Under the pieces are notes generated by a model that was not told the DNA's origin, did no database searches, and saw nothing but the letters and a program-made list of their open reading frames with translations. From Bacillus sp. 1NLA3E (GTDB lineage Bacteria; Bacillota; Bacilli; Bacillales; Cytobacillaceae): a stretch of DNA of 64,000 nucleotides. The translations under genes and the position numbers were made by a program. Within the stretch, counting starts at the first letter, position 1. Every line of letters starts with the position of its first letter. Below are positions 32,395-43,286 of the stretch, in pieces. The DNA is taken from NCBI RefSeq assembly GCF_000242895.2, contig NC_021171.1:1336001-1400000 (forward strand). Direction: 5' to 3'.

Positions 32395-34098
32395 TTATTT
32401 TTTTAATTGAAGCACTATTTCTTCCGTAGGTGTTACAAAGACTGTTTGTTGATGATCGTAAATTACAAAGCCAGGTTTTGCACCGCTTGGCTTTTTCACA
32501 TGACGGACTAGGGTAAAATCAACGGGAACTGAACTGGAGGTACGAGCTTTGCTAAAATAAGCTGCTAGTTCCGCTGCCTCTATGATCGTTTTTTCTTGTG
32601 GTGTGCGACTACGAATTACCACATGTGAACCCGGTATATCTTTCGTATGAAGCCATATTTCGTCTCGTGCAGCTACTTTATTCGTTAAGTAATCATTTTG
32701 TTTGTTGTTTTTCCCAACCAATATTTCAGTTCCATCGGTGGCCTGATAACTATCTAGCAGCGGTTTAGCTTGTGATTTTTTTTGCTTTTTCCGTCGATCC
32801 TTCATATAGCCTTCTTCGATTAATTCTTCACGGATTTCCTCAATATCTCTTGGAGAAGCCGTTTCAACTTGTTGGAGTAATGATTCAAAGTACCCCACCT
32901 CTTGCTCGGCTTTTTCAATTTGCTGTTTTACAATTTCTAATGCTGTCTTGGCCTTCTGATATTTTGTGAAATATCTTTGAGCATTATCGGATGGACCTTT
33001 TTGTGGATCAAGAGGGATCTTTATGGTTGCTCCGTTTTCATCATAATAATTAATGACTTGAACTTCTTTCATCCCTCTTGTAACAGCATACAAATTGGCT
33101 GTTAATAGTTCACCATAAAGTTGATATTCGTTGGCTTTTTCAGCATCTGCAAATGTAGCTTTTAATTTAACAATCTTTTTTTCATTCTTCTCTTTTTCAT
33201 TTATCATGAAGCGAAGAAGATCAGATGATTTTTGCTTTACACGATCCCGTTCCGCTTTCCCAAAATAATATCGATCAAGCATTTCACTTAAGCTAGGAAA
33301 GATTTTTGTCTCTCCTTGCAAATGCTCCAACGGAAATAAGTAAAACGATTCCTTCCCTTTACTTATCGTAATCGCTGGAGAATAATCATAATTTTTAAGT
33401 TTTTGAAACATGGTGGTAAAGGTTTTGGGTAAACTCACCCGATTGGCTATTCCAGCTTGAAAAACCACTTCTTTAGCCAATAGTGGAGAAACTCCTGCAA
33501 AGCTACTTACAAGCTGTTGATCAAGCTTTCCAGCATTGAAATCTAACGTCCTAAGTATTGCCTCTTCATTAAGATCGAATGGACTCACCTTATCCTGCGC
33601 TGGAGGCAGTATGTATGGTTGCCCAGGTAAAATAGCCCGGTGGCTGTTAACAGCAAATGAAACATGCTTAATGCTGTCTAAAATCATGTTTCGATCTTTA
33701 TCCACTAGGATAATGTTGCTATGACGTCCCATGATTTCAACAATTAATTGTTTGCAGGAAATATCACCTAACTCGTTTCGGCCTTTTACTTCGAAAACAA
33801 TCATTCGGTCTAAGCTGATCTGGCTAATATCTTCAAGAATAAAACCTTCTAAATGTTTACGCATAAGCATACAGAACATAGGAGGTTCATTAGGGTTTTC
33901 GTACACTTCATTTGTTAGCTGAACTCTGGCATAACTCGGGTGGATTGAAAGCAATAGTCGATGATTCTTTCCGTTTGCTCGAATCACCATTAAGAGTTCA
34001 TTTGGGAAAGGTTGTTGTATTTTATTAATTCGCCCCCCTTTAAGTGCGAGGGAAAGTTCGTTTGTGATCGCTCTAGTAAATATTCCATCAAAAGACAT
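32395..34098 (-). CDS. rqcH: Rqc2 homologue RqcH (NFACT family, YloA)
   Basis: Ribosome quality control factor that binds obstructed 50S subunits and recruits tRNA-Ala to add C-terminal alanine tails marking nascent chains for ClpXP. The 567 residues contain the NFACT-N domain (MSFDGIFTRAI, EIMGRHSNIILVDKDRN), helix-hairpin-helix, a long coiled coil (about 290-440), and the NFACT-R domain (VGKNNKQNDYLTNKVAARDE, IWLHTKDIPGSHVVIR, VTPTEEIVLQLKK). Starting at ATG 34098 places Asp97-Arg98 (LDRM) exactly where the tRNA-contacting DR pair of RqcH lies. An ATG at 34110 is also possible. Confidence 0.95.
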   Translation of the reverse strand: MSFDGIFTRAITNELSLALKGGRINKIQQPFPNELLMVIRANGKNHRLLLSIHPSYARVQLTNEVYENPNEPPMFCMLMRKHLEGFILEDISQISLDRMIVFEVKGRNELGDISCKQLIVEIMGRHSNIILVDKDRNMILDSIKHVSFAVNSHRAILPGQPYILPPAQDKVSPFDLNEEAILRTLDFNAGKLDQQLVSSFAGVSPLLAKEVVFQAGIANRVSLPKTFTTMFQKLKNYDYSPAITISKGKESFYLFPLEHLQGETKIFPSLSEMLDRYYFGKAERDRVKQKSSDLLRFMINEKEKNEKKIVKLKATFADAEKANEYQLYGELLTANLYAVTRGMKEVQVINYYDENGATIKIPLDPQKGPSDNAQRYFTKYQKAKTALEIVKQQIEKAEQEVGYFESLLQQVETASPRDIEEIREELIEEGYMKDRRKKQKKSQAKPLLDSYQATDGTEILVGKNNKQNDYLTNKVAARDEIWLHTKDIPGSHVVIRSRTPQEKTIIEAAELAAYFSKARTSSSVPVDFTLVRHVKKPSGAKPGFVIYDHQQTVFVTPTEEIVLQLKK

Positions 34099-34144
34099 AT
34101 TACATGACATCCTTTACTTGCGGACAGTTTCCGCTATTTCTATT

Positions 34145-34292
34145 TGTCCAGCTCCAGAGCCCAACGACTAGTGGACTTCACTCACCTCCCTACGATAAGT
34201 CAACATCGAATCGCTGGCGCGCTTCGTGTTTCCTTTATCTCAGTCGGTGTGCTCCAGTCCATACGTCGCTAAACGGGCTCTTACGCTTTTCT
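34145..34292. repeat. Structured intergenic repeat S1
   Basis: About 148 bp with long-range pairing: GAGCCC (34157-34162) with GGGCTC (34275-34280), and CAACGACTAGTGGACTTCACTC facing CCAGTCCATACGTCG. It ends in CTCTTACGCTTTTC. I recognise it as a Bacillus intergenic repeat type (TGTCCAGCTCCAG ... GCGCTTCCGCTTTTC family) but have no name for it. It lies between divergent rqcH and yloB. Confidence 0.7.
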
Positions 34293-34343
34293 TTTCATTC
34301 TATCATTTTTGGGGACGAGGCTGAATAAGCTTTATTTAGAATG

Positions 34344-34468
34344 TGTCTAGCTCTAGGTGCCATTGGCTCAAGGTCACAAGCCAATCCGTCCAGAAGGTCA
34401 AAGAGCGACCTTCCTGCCGGCTTGTCTTGTGGTTGTCGCCGATAAGAGGGCACCTTCCGCTTTTCCAG
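34344..34468. repeat. Structured intergenic repeat S2
   Basis: Begins TGTCTAGCTCTAGGTGCC and ends GGGCACCTTCCGCTTTTCC, with inner pairing CAAGGTCACAAGCC facing GGCTTGTCTTGTGGTTG. It has the same architecture and shared blocks as S3. The 34099-34513 interval thus holds two repeats and no gene. Confidence 0.8.
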
Positions 34469-34513
34469 GAAGATGGCTTGTGCTAAAAATGAAGGAGGAA
34501 GTGAGATAGCCGG

Positions 34514-37189
34514 ATGAAGTTCCATGAAATGAGTAGAAATGAAGTTGAAGAAGCATTAAATACCGACCTTTCATTAGGATTATCCGAAGATGATGTGAAT
34601 AAACGGAGAAAACAGTACGGATATAACGAACTCGAAGAAGGGGAAAAGCAATCTGCCATCCTCCTATTCTTAAGTCAATTTAAAGACTTTATGGTACTTG
34701 TTCTTCTAGCAGCCACATTAATATCGGGAATGTTGGGTGAATACATCGATGCAATTGCCATCATTGCTATTGTGATAGTCAATGGATTTCTGGGCTTTTA
34801 TCAAGAAAGTAGAGCTGAAAAGTCGATGCAGGCATTGAAGGAACTTTCCGCACCACAGGTAACGGTGTTAAGGGATGGGAAATGGGTCAAGCTTCCATCA
34901 AGAGAGGTAGTTCCCGGCGATGTCTTAAAGTTCGTCAGTGGAGATCGAATTGGTGCAGATGTGAGACTGATAGAAACAAAGAGTCTCGAAATTGAAGAAT
35001 CAGCTTTAACTGGGGAATCCTTGCCTGTTCAAAAAAGCACTGATCCACTCACCGCTGATTCGGTTGGAATTGGTGATTTAGAAAACATGGCCTTCATGGG
35101 AACGATGGTCACTCGTGGAAGTGGTGTCGGTATCGTATGTGGCATCGGGATGAAAACAGCAATGGGGCAAATTGCCGACCTACTGCAGTCGGCAGTCACT
35201 TTGGATACTCCATTACAGCGTCGTTTAGAACAGCTTGGAAAAATATTAATCATCGCTGCCCTTTTATTAACTGTCCTGGTCGTAGTTGTCGGTGTCTGGA
35301 ATGGACATGACCTATATACGATGTTCCTTGCAGGGGTATCTCTCGCGGTTGCAGCCATTCCAGAAGGATTACCGGCTATTGTTACAGTCGCGTTATCCTT
35401 AGGGGTACAGCGAATGATCAAAAAAAATGCCATTGTCCGAAAACTACCAGCAGTAGAAACATTAGGCTGCGCTTCAGTTATTTGTTCAGATAAAACAGGT
35501 ACAATGACGCAAAATAAAATGACCGTTACCCATTTATGGAGTGGGGGACAGGTGTGGACAGTTGATGGAGTCGGGTATGAGCCAAAGGGGAAATTTTATC
35601 AGCAGGAACGAGTTTGCAGTCCACAACAGGATAAGGCTCTGCAACAGTTATTAATGTTTGGGATGCTTTGTAATCACGCCGGAATTTCAATAAAAAATGA
35701 TGAATACATCATCGACGGAGATCCAACTGAAGGAGCCTTACTCGTATCTGCTATGAAAGCAGGATATGAGAGTAGCTCATTGCTAAACCAATTTGTAATT
35801 ATCAATGAATTTCCGTTCGATTCAGCTCGGAAAATGATGAGTGTTATTGTGCAAGATCAGCAGGGGAAAAAGTTTATTGTAACGAAGGGAGCCCCAGATG
35901 TTTTACTTGGATTATGTGAATCGATTCTATGGGATCACAAAACTCAGTATTTAACAAATGAAGTAAAACTAACGGTACAAAACTCGATAAACGATCTTTC
36001 TTCAATGGCACTTAGAACAATCGCCATTGGGTTTAAGCCCATTCCGGAAAATACAGTCATATTACACGAAACGGAGGCAGAACGGGACTTAATCTTTATT
36101 GGCCTGCAAGGAATGATTGATCCACCGCGTCCAGAAGTAAAGCAAGCTGTTAAGGAGTGTCGCGAAGCAGGAATCAAAACGGTAATGATTACGGGTGATC
36201 ACGTCAATACAGCTAAAGCGATTGCAAAGCAATTAGGAATTATCTCAGGAAAAGGTAGAGTCATTGATGGAAAAGCATTGGCTGAAATGACAGTCGATGA
36301 ATTAGAAGATGTTGTTGAAGATGTATCGGTTTTTGCTAGGGTCTCTCCGGAACATAAATTAAAAATCGTCCAAGCACTACAAAATAGAGGGCATATCGTC
36401 GCGATGACCGGGGACGGTGTTAATGATGCTCCAGCAATCAAAGCAGCCGATATTGGGATAGCGATGGGGATTACAGGAACGGACGTAGCGAAGGAAGCTT
36501 CCGCCTTAGTTCTACTTGATGATAATTTTGCGTCCATAAAAGCTGCCATAAAAGAAGGCAGAAATATATATGAAAATATCCGTAAGTTCATAAGGTATTT
36601 GTTGGCTTCTAATGTTGGTGAAATTCTAGTGATGTTGTTTGCGATGTTAATGGGTTTGCCATTGCCTCTTGTACCAATCCAAATTTTATGGGTAAATCTT
36701 GTTACAGATGGTCTGCCAGCAATGGCACTGGGTTTGGATCAGCCTGAGGAAAATGTAATGAAGAGAAAGCCGCGTAGTCCTAGGGAAGGAGTATTTGCAA
36801 GAGGACTGGGCTGGAAGGTTATTTCAAGAGGTTTCCTTATAGGAATCGTTACGTTACTATCCTTTATCGTCACTTATCGGCAACCAGATAATCTTGCATA
36901 CGCACAGACTGTTGCTTTTGCCACATTAGTTATGGCACAGCTTATCCATGTTTTTGATTGTCGAAGTGAACGCTCTGTGTTTTCTAGGAATCCATTAGGG
37001 AACAAGTATTTAGTTTTTGCGGTCATTTCATCTTTAATTTTGATGTTGATTGTAATATACTATCCAGGTTTACAACCTATTTTTCATACCATTCCCATCG
37101 TTCCAAGAGATTGGATTTTGATTACTGCATTATCTTCAATTCCAACTTTTTTACTAGCAGGTTCATTTTTCGCAAGAAAAACAAAATAA
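34514..37189 (+). CDS. yloB: P-type calcium-transporting ATPase YloB
   Basis: SERCA-like P2A ATPase that exports or accumulates Ca2+. The 891 residues contain an N-terminal actuator with LTGESLPV, the TM4 motif AAIPEGLPAIV, the phosphorylation site CSDKTGTMTQNKM (about Asp329) and the nucleotide domain (DPTEGALLV, KGAPDVLL). The hinge MTGDGVNDAPAIKAADIGIAMG and TM5-6 VTDGLPAMALGLD complete the motif set. About ten transmembrane helices. Near full-length match in motif order to B. subtilis YloB, which is linked to sporulation and spore germination. GAAGGAGGAAGTGAG precedes the ATG. Confidence 0.96.
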   Translation: MKFHEMSRNEVEEALNTDLSLGLSEDDVNKRRKQYGYNELEEGEKQSAILLFLSQFKDFMVLVLLAATLISGMLGEYIDAIAIIAIVIVNGFLGFYQESRAEKSMQALKELSAPQVTVLRDGKWVKLPSREVVPGDVLKFVSGDRIGADVRLIETKSLEIEESALTGESLPVQKSTDPLTADSVGIGDLENMAFMGTMVTRGSGVGIVCGIGMKTAMGQIADLLQSAVTLDTPLQRRLEQLGKILIIAALLLTVLVVVVGVWNGHDLYTMFLAGVSLAVAAIPEGLPAIVTVALSLGVQRMIKKNAIVRKLPAVETLGCASVICSDKTGTMTQNKMTVTHLWSGGQVWTVDGVGYEPKGKFYQQERVCSPQQDKALQQLLMFGMLCNHAGISIKNDEYIIDGDPTEGALLVSAMKAGYESSSLLNQFVIINEFPFDSARKMMSVIVQDQQGKKFIVTKGAPDVLLGLCESILWDHKTQYLTNEVKLTVQNSINDLSSMALRTIAIGFKPIPENTVILHETEAERDLIFIGLQGMIDPPRPEVKQAVKECREAGIKTVMITGDHVNTAKAIAKQLGIISGKGRVIDGKALAEMTVDELEDVVEDVSVFARVSPEHKLKIVQALQNRGHIVAMTGDGVNDAPAIKAADIGIAMGITGTDVAKEASALVLLDDNFASIKAAIKEGRNIYENIRKFIRYLLASNVGEILVMLFAMLMGLPLPLVPIQILWVNLVTDGLPAMALGLDQPEENVMKRKPRSPREGVFARGLGWKVISRGFLIGIVTLLSFIVTYRQPDNLAYAQTVAFATLVMAQLIHVFDCRSERSVFSRNPLGNKYLVFAVISSLILMLIVIYYPGLQPIFHTIPIVPRDWILITALSSIPTFLLAGSFFARKTK

Positions 37190-37204
37190 AATATGATATA
37201 ATCC

Positions 37205-37242
37205 AAAAGGTAATAGAGAAGGCCTCTATTACCTTTTCTTTA
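37205..37242 (+). terminator. Terminator of yloB
   Basis: AAAAGGTAATAGAG pairs with CTCTATTACCTTTT around AAGGC, followed by CTTTATTG. Confidence 0.9.
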
Positions 37243-37243
37243 T

Positions 37244-37362
37244 TGTCTAGCTACAGCGCCTAGCCCCTCGAGGTCATAAGCCAATCCCTTCCGGAAATCA
37301 GGATTTCCTGCAGGGCTTGTCTTATGCTTGTCGGGGCTGAGCAAGGCGCTTCCGCTTTTCTT
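37244..37362. repeat. Structured intergenic repeat S3
   Basis: TGTCTAGCTACAGCGCCTAGCCCC ... GGGGCTGAGCAAGGCGCTTCCGCTTTTC. GCGCCTAGCCCC faces GGGGCTGAGCAAGGCGC, and CATAAGCCAATCCC faces GGGCTTGTCTTATGCTTG, giving one long imperfect hairpin. Same family as S2. Confidence 0.85.
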
Positions 37363-37403
37363 TATACTGCTTTTGATTATCTTCAAAGATTGGATGTGTA
37401 TTC

Positions 37404-38279
37404 ATGGTCGTAAGCATGACCGGTTTTGGACGTAGCAAGAAAGAATCCAATCGTCTTTCCGTCACCGTAGAGGTGAAGACGGTAAATCATCGTTTTTGTG
37501 AATTTTATATTCGGATGCCAAGACAGCTTTTAAAAATAGAAGATAAATTGAAAAAGAAGCTAAATGAACACATTCTTAGAGGTAGAGTAGAAGTATATGT
37601 GACATTGTCTGGTGAAGCTGTAGTAAATCGTAAGGTACATATTGACTGGAATCTTCTTGATGAATATTACCAACACATATTATCCATAAAACAAAAATAT
37701 AATTTTACCGAACAAATCTCCCTTCATGAACTAATTGCGCGAGAAGAACTTCTCAGCATTGAAGATGAGGATGGAGAAAACATTGAGCTTGAAGGGCTTG
37801 TCCTTGAAGCAATAGAAGATGCGGGCATCCAACTGAAACAAATGAGACTGACAGAAGGCTTAGCGCTTGAACAAGATATTTCGCAAAATTTAGCACTGCT
37901 TCACAATCGAGGGAACAAACTAAAAGAACTTGGGCCATTAGTTGTATCCCAGTTTAAAGATAGATTAACAAAGCGGATGTTAGAGTTTTTATCGGGACAA
38001 GTCGATGAAACGAGAATATTAACCGAAGTGGCTCTGTTTGCCGACAAAGCAGATATTAATGAGGAATTGACAAGATTAGAAAGTCATATTGGGCAGTTTA
38101 ACAAAATATTATTGCTAACTGAACCAGTTGGCAGAAAGTTAGATTTCCTTGTCCAAGAAATGAACCGAGAAGTTAATACAATCGGTTCAAAAGCGAACGA
38201 CTCAGCGATCGCAAGCGAAGTTGTTGAAATGAAAAGCTTGCTCGAAAAAATAAAAGAACAAGTGCAGAATATTGAGTAG
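37404..38279 (+). CDS. yloC: YicC-family endoribonuclease YloC
   Basis: Homologue of E. coli YicC, recently described as an RNase, and of B. subtilis YloC. The 291 residues contain MVVSMTGFGRSKKE, EVKTVNHRFCEFYIRMPRQL, GRVEVYV in the N-terminal YicC domain and the DUF1732 C-terminus (RLESHIGQFNKILLL, GRKLDFLVQEMNREVNTIGSK, EMKSLLEKIKEQVQNIE). It is the first gene of the remA-gmk-rpoZ group. ATG at 37404 has only a weak ribosome binding site (GGATG). Confidence 0.93.
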   Translation: MVVSMTGFGRSKKESNRLSVTVEVKTVNHRFCEFYIRMPRQLLKIEDKLKKKLNEHILRGRVEVYVTLSGEAVVNRKVHIDWNLLDEYYQHILSIKQKYNFTEQISLHELIAREELLSIEDEDGENIELEGLVLEAIEDAGIQLKQMRLTEGLALEQDISQNLALLHNRGNKLKELGPLVVSQFKDRLTKRMLEFLSGQVDETRILTEVALFADKADINEELTRLESHIGQFNKILLLTEPVGRKLDFLVQEMNREVNTIGSKANDSAIASEVVEMKSLLEKIKEQVQNIE

Positions 38280-38336
38280 AAGGTTTAAGGAGAGCAGGAA
38301 CGGGGAAAATAGTATATTAATAATTGGGGGATCGTC

Positions 38337-39225
<889 letters not shown>

Positions 39226-39227
39226 AC

Positions 39228-39449
39228 ATGTTATATCCATCTATTGACTCATTATTAACGATTATCGATTCAAAATACTCATTAGTATCAGTTGCGGCAA
39301 AACGGGCTAGAAATCTTCAAGAAAATGGTACTTTGAAGCTGGCTAAATATGTATCACATAAAAATGTGGGTAAATCATTAGAGGAAATTTACGCAGGTAA
39401 ACTTCATTTTACGAAGGCACCAGATCAAGACGATTCCCTTTCTAAATAG
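39228..39449 (+). CDS. rpoZ: RNA polymerase omega subunit
   Basis: Small subunit that wraps the beta' C-terminus and aids assembly. The 73 residues contain [21 protein letters not shown], the conserved [10 protein letters not shown] (usual form A-R-RAR) and [15 protein letters not shown]. It lies 2 nt after gmk. Typical Bacillus length is about 67. Confidence 0.95.
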   Translation: MLYPSIDSLLTIIDSKYSLVSVAAKRARNLQENGTLKLAKYVSHKNVGKSLEEIYAGKLHFTKAPDQDDSLSK

Positions 39450-39457
39450 TGCTAAAT

Positions 39458-39489
39458 AAAATAACAACCTTCTCAGGTTGTTATTTTAT
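39458..39489 (+). terminator. Terminator after rpoZ
   Basis: AAAATAACAACCT (39458-39470), TCTC loop, AGGTTGTTATTTT (39475-39487). Perfect 13-bp stem with a T-rich tail. Confidence 0.9.
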
Positions 39490-39575
39490 TTTATCGGTAG
39501 TTCATATTAAAGATGAAAATTAATTAGTATTCTTGCATAATAGAAGAAAGAAATTATATAGGTGGGTGGACATTT

Positions 39576-40784
39576 ATGTTGAACGGGAAAAAGATATTAC
39601 TTTGTGTCACAGGGGGGATTGCTGTCTATAAAGCAGCAGCGCTAACAAGCAAGCTGACTCAAACTGGGGCAACGGTAAAAGTAATCCTCAGTGATGCGGC
39701 AGCAAAGTTTGTAACACCATTGACCTTTCAGGCATTATCGAAAAATGATGTCTATACGGATACATTTGATGAGAAAAATTCCAAGGTGATTGCTCATATC
39801 AATTTGGCAGATTGGGCTGATCTTGTACTGTTGGCACCAGCAACGGCAAATACAATCGGAAAATTGGCAAATGGCATCGCCGACAATATGATTACGACCA
39901 CTTTGCTTGCTACATGTGCACCAGTTTGGATTGCCCCTGCCATGAATGTTCATATGTATGACCACCCTGCTGTGAAAAAAAACATCTCGATTTTAGACCA
40001 GTATGGCTATCGTTTTATTGAACCGAGTGAAGGCTATTTAGCTTGCGGATATATCGGTAAAGGCAGACTCGAAGAACCAGAAAAAATCATCGAAATCATG
40101 GCTGAGTTCTTTAATAATAAGAATCCAAAGCTAGCAGGTCGAAGGATCGTTGTAACGGCTGGACCAACAAGGGAAAAAATTGACCCTGTTCGATTTATTA
40201 CCAATCATTCAACTGGAAAAATGGGTTATGCAATTGCTGAGGAAGCGGCTAAAGAAGGCGCTAATGTGGTGTTAATCTCCGGACCAGTTAACCTTCAGGC
40301 TCCAAATGGGGTGACGCTTGTTCGTGTTGAAAGTGCGGAAGACATGTATCAGGCAGTAATGGAACAGTTTGAAAATGCTGCTGTCGTCATAAAAACAGCT
40401 GCAGTAGCGGATTATCGACCTAAGATTACTTATGATAATAAAATGAAGAAAAAACCTGGTGAAACAGTGCTTGAGTTAGAAAGAACGAAGGACATATTAT
40501 TTGAACTTGGACAGAAAAAGACTCACCAAATCTTAATCGGATTTGCTGCGGAAACAGAACATGTTGAAGAATATGCAATTGGAAAATTGCGAAAAAAGAA
40601 CGCTGATATGATTGTGGCCAACAATGTTAAAGCAGAGGGTGCCGGTTTTGGTTCGGAAACGAATATCGTAACGATTTTTAAAAAAGATGGGACAAGTCTC
40701 GAATTACCGAAGATGACAAAGCAGAAGGTCGCCCAGAATATAGTAGAACAAATTTCGCTCCTATTACAGGATGTTAAAAAATGA
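39576..40784 (+). CDS. coaBC: Bifunctional phosphopantothenoylcysteine decarboxylase/synthetase
   Basis: Two consecutive steps of coenzyme A synthesis. The 402 residues comprise CoaC, an FMN flavoprotein with GGIAVYKAAALTSKL, APATANTIGKLANGIADNM, APAMNVHMYDHP and CGYIGKGRLEEP, then CoaB after about residue 185 with VVTAGPTREKIDPVRFITNH, STGKMGYAIAEEA and VIKTAAVADYRP. AGGTGGGTGG precedes the ATG. Overlaps priA by 4 nt. Confidence 0.97.
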   Translation: MLNGKKILLCVTGGIAVYKAAALTSKLTQTGATVKVILSDAAAKFVTPLTFQALSKNDVYTDTFDEKNSKVIAHINLADWADLVLLAPATANTIGKLANGIADNMITTTLLATCAPVWIAPAMNVHMYDHPAVKKNISILDQYGYRFIEPSEGYLACGYIGKGRLEEPEKIIEIMAEFFNNKNPKLAGRRIVVTAGPTREKIDPVRFITNHSTGKMGYAIAEEAAKEGANVVLISGPVNLQAPNGVTLVRVESAEDMYQAVMEQFENAAVVIKTAAVADYRPKITYDNKMKKKPGETVLELERTKDILFELGQKKTHQILIGFAAETEHVEEYAIGKLRKKNADMIVANNVKAEGAGFGSETNIVTIFKKDGTSLELPKMTKQKVAQNIVEQISLLLQDVKK

Positions 40785-43192
40785 ACATTGCCAGTGTGAT
40801 CGTGGATGTACCAGCAAAACAAACTGATAAAAGCTTTGATTATCTTATTCCAGAACAGTGGATGGGGATGATTGAGCCAGGAATGCGGGTTATTGTTCCG
40901 TTTGGTAGCCGCAATATACAAGGATTTGTGAGAGAGCTTAAAGACTCCTCCTCATTTGAAAAATTAAGAGAAATCATTGAACCAATGGATTTAACACCCG
41001 TCCTTAATGGTGAAATGCTAAATATTGGTGATTGGTTAACGGAAGAAGTGTTATGTACGAAAATCGCTGCTTATCAAGCGATGATTCCCGCGGCTTTGAA
41101 AGCTCAATATGAAAAAAATATTATGCTAACCCCAGGAACTAGGGTAGAGGATTTGGCTTTTGATCTACAACCATTCTTAGTAAATAGCCAAGTACTAGCT
41201 TGGAAAGACGCACTAAAAGCTGGTGTCATTTCAACAGTTAAAAAGGAATTGGCCAAAGGGACAGTTGAAGTCTTATATGAAGTGAAGGAACGGATGAAAA
41301 AGAAGCGCTTAATGCATGTTTTCCCAGGCCTACCAAAAGAACAATTGCTCCGAGAAAAGGATGGACTTACTAGAGCTCGTAAGCAACAGGAGGTCCTAGC
41401 TTATTTCATCGATCATCCAGAACCAATCGAGTTGCGACAGCTCCAAACTAATCTAGGAGTAAACGCTGGAACAATAAAAGGTTTGGTCGAAAAAGGGATT
41501 CTTATTCAGCAAGAAAAGGAAGTTTATCGCGATCCTTATGCGGAAAGAGAGTTTCCCAAAACAGAGCCTTTGCCATTAACAGATCAACAGGTACAAGCCA
41601 TTACCCCTGTTCTATCATCGATAAAAAATGATCGCCATGACGTCTTTCTTTTATATGGAGTAACCGGAAGTGGAAAAACGGAAATCTATCTTCAATCGAT
41701 TCAACAAGTGATTGAAAAAGGCAAGGAGGCAATTGTCCTTGTTCCGGAGATAGCGCTGACACCACAAATGGTGCATCGTTTTAAAGGGAGATTTGGGGAT
41801 TTGGTGGCTGTTTTACATAGTGGTTTGTCGATAGGTGAAAAGTATGATGAATGGCGGAAAATCCAACGTAAAGAAGTCAAGGTGGTTGTCGGAGCTCGTT
41901 CGGCGATTTATGCTCCGTTTGAAAATTTAGGGATTATTATTATTGATGAGGAGCATGAGACGAGTTATAAGCAGGAGGAGAATCCCCGCTACCACGCTAG
42001 GGATGTAGCCATCCATCGTGGGATCCTCTATCAATGCCCAGTGATCCTCGGAAGTGCCACCCCTTCGCTTGAAACATTTGCCCGGGCCCAAAAAGGAGTT
42101 TACCAGCAGTTGACCTTATCGAAACGGATGAATGACCAAGGCCTTCCCACCGTTAACATTGTCGATATGCGGGAGGAATTACGTGAAGGTAATCGTTCGA
42201 TGTTTTCACGGGATTTATTTGAAAAGTTACAAGATCGTATCCAGAAAAAGCAACAAACAGTGCTATTTTTAAATAAGCGCGGTCACTCCTCGTTTGTGAT
42301 GTGTCGAGATTGCGGATATGTCATCCTTTGTCCACACTGCGATATATCGTTAACATACCACCAAGTTCAGAACAACATGAAGTGTCATTACTGCGGCTTC
42401 GAATCCGGGGTACCTAATATTTGCCCAGAATGTCAGAGCGACCATATTCGCTATTTTGGGACAGGAACGCAAAAGGTTGAGGAAGAGCTTGGAAAGCTGT
42501 TGCCAGAAGCAAAGGTAATCAGGATGGATGTCGATACGACAAGCCGTAAAGGATCCCATGAAAAACTGTTAACTGAGTTTCATCAGGGAAAAGCAGATAT
42601 TTTACTGGGAACGCAAATGATTGCAAAGGGTCTCGATTTCCCCAATATTACCCTAGTAGGGGTATTGTCAGCAGACACGATGCTCCATTTACCTGATTTC
42701 AGATCGTCGGAAAAGACGTTTCAATTATTAACGCAGGTAAGCGGACGGGCGGGGCGCCATCAATTACCAGGTGAGGTTGTCATCCAGACCTATACGCCTG
42801 AGCATTATAGTATCGAACTTGCTGGTGATCAGGATTTTGATCGTTTTTATGCAAAAGAAATGATGATGCGAAAAATCCATCGTTACCCACCATTTTATTA
42901 TTTAGCGCTAGTGACGGTGAGCCATGAGGAATTAATGAAGGTCGTATCGATTACCGAAAAAATCACCAGATATTTACGATCAAAATTGAAGAATGACGCA
43001 GTCATATTGGGGCCTGTTGCCTCTCCTATTCCACGGATCAAAGATAGATATCGCTATCAATGTTTGGTAAAATACAAGCGGGAACCAGAGTTAGGTAATG
43101 CATTAAAATATATAAGTAATCAACTAATGAAGGAAAGTTCAAAAAGCGGCTTGCAAATAGCCATTGATATGAATCCTTATATTTTAATGTGA
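40781..43192 (+). CDS. priA: Primosomal helicase PriA
   Basis: Superfamily 2 DNA helicase for replication fork restart. The 803 residues contain the 3' DNA-binding domain (ASVIVDVPAKQTDKSFDYLI), Walker A GVTGSGKTEIY (about 293-303) and DEEHETSYKQ. The zinc-binding insertion has CRDCGYVILCPHC and CHYCGF, CPECQ, and helicase motif VI contains QVSGRAGRH. Translationally coupled to coaBC by ATGA. Confidence 0.98.
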   Translation: MNIASVIVDVPAKQTDKSFDYLIPEQWMGMIEPGMRVIVPFGSRNIQGFVRELKDSSSFEKLREIIEPMDLTPVLNGEMLNIGDWLTEEVLCTKIAAYQAMIPAALKAQYEKNIMLTPGTRVEDLAFDLQPFLVNSQVLAWKDALKAGVISTVKKELAKGTVEVLYEVKERMKKKRLMHVFPGLPKEQLLREKDGLTRARKQQEVLAYFIDHPEPIELRQLQTNLGVNAGTIKGLVEKGILIQQEKEVYRDPYAEREFPKTEPLPLTDQQVQAITPVLSSIKNDRHDVFLLYGVTGSGKTEIYLQSIQQVIEKGKEAIVLVPEIALTPQMVHRFKGRFGDLVAVLHSGLSIGEKYDEWRKIQRKEVKVVVGARSAIYAPFENLGIIIIDEEHETSYKQEENPRYHARDVAIHRGILYQCPVILGSATPSLETFARAQKGVYQQLTLSKRMNDQGLPTVNIVDMREELREGNRSMFSRDLFEKLQDRIQKKQQTVLFLNKRGHSSFVMCRDCGYVILCPHCDISLTYHQVQNNMKCHYCGFESGVPNICPECQSDHIRYFGTGTQKVEEELGKLLPEAKVIRMDVDTTSRKGSHEKLLTEFHQGKADILLGTQMIAKGLDFPNITLVGVLSADTMLHLPDFRSSEKTFQLLTQVSGRAGRHQLPGEVVIQTYTPEHYSIELAGDQDFDRFYAKEMMMRKIHRYPPFYYLALVTVSHEELMKVVSITEKITRYLRSKLKNDAVILGPVASPIPRIKDRYRYQCLVKYKREPELGNALKYISNQLMKESSKSGLQIAIDMNPYILM

Positions 43193-43286
43193 GGTTATGA
43201 ACGGTTTTATTTTTGTTGAGAATGAATAGGAAAAGAGCAAGGGGCTTGAGCTAGACAATAATAAGAGAAACAATTGGAGGAAAGGT

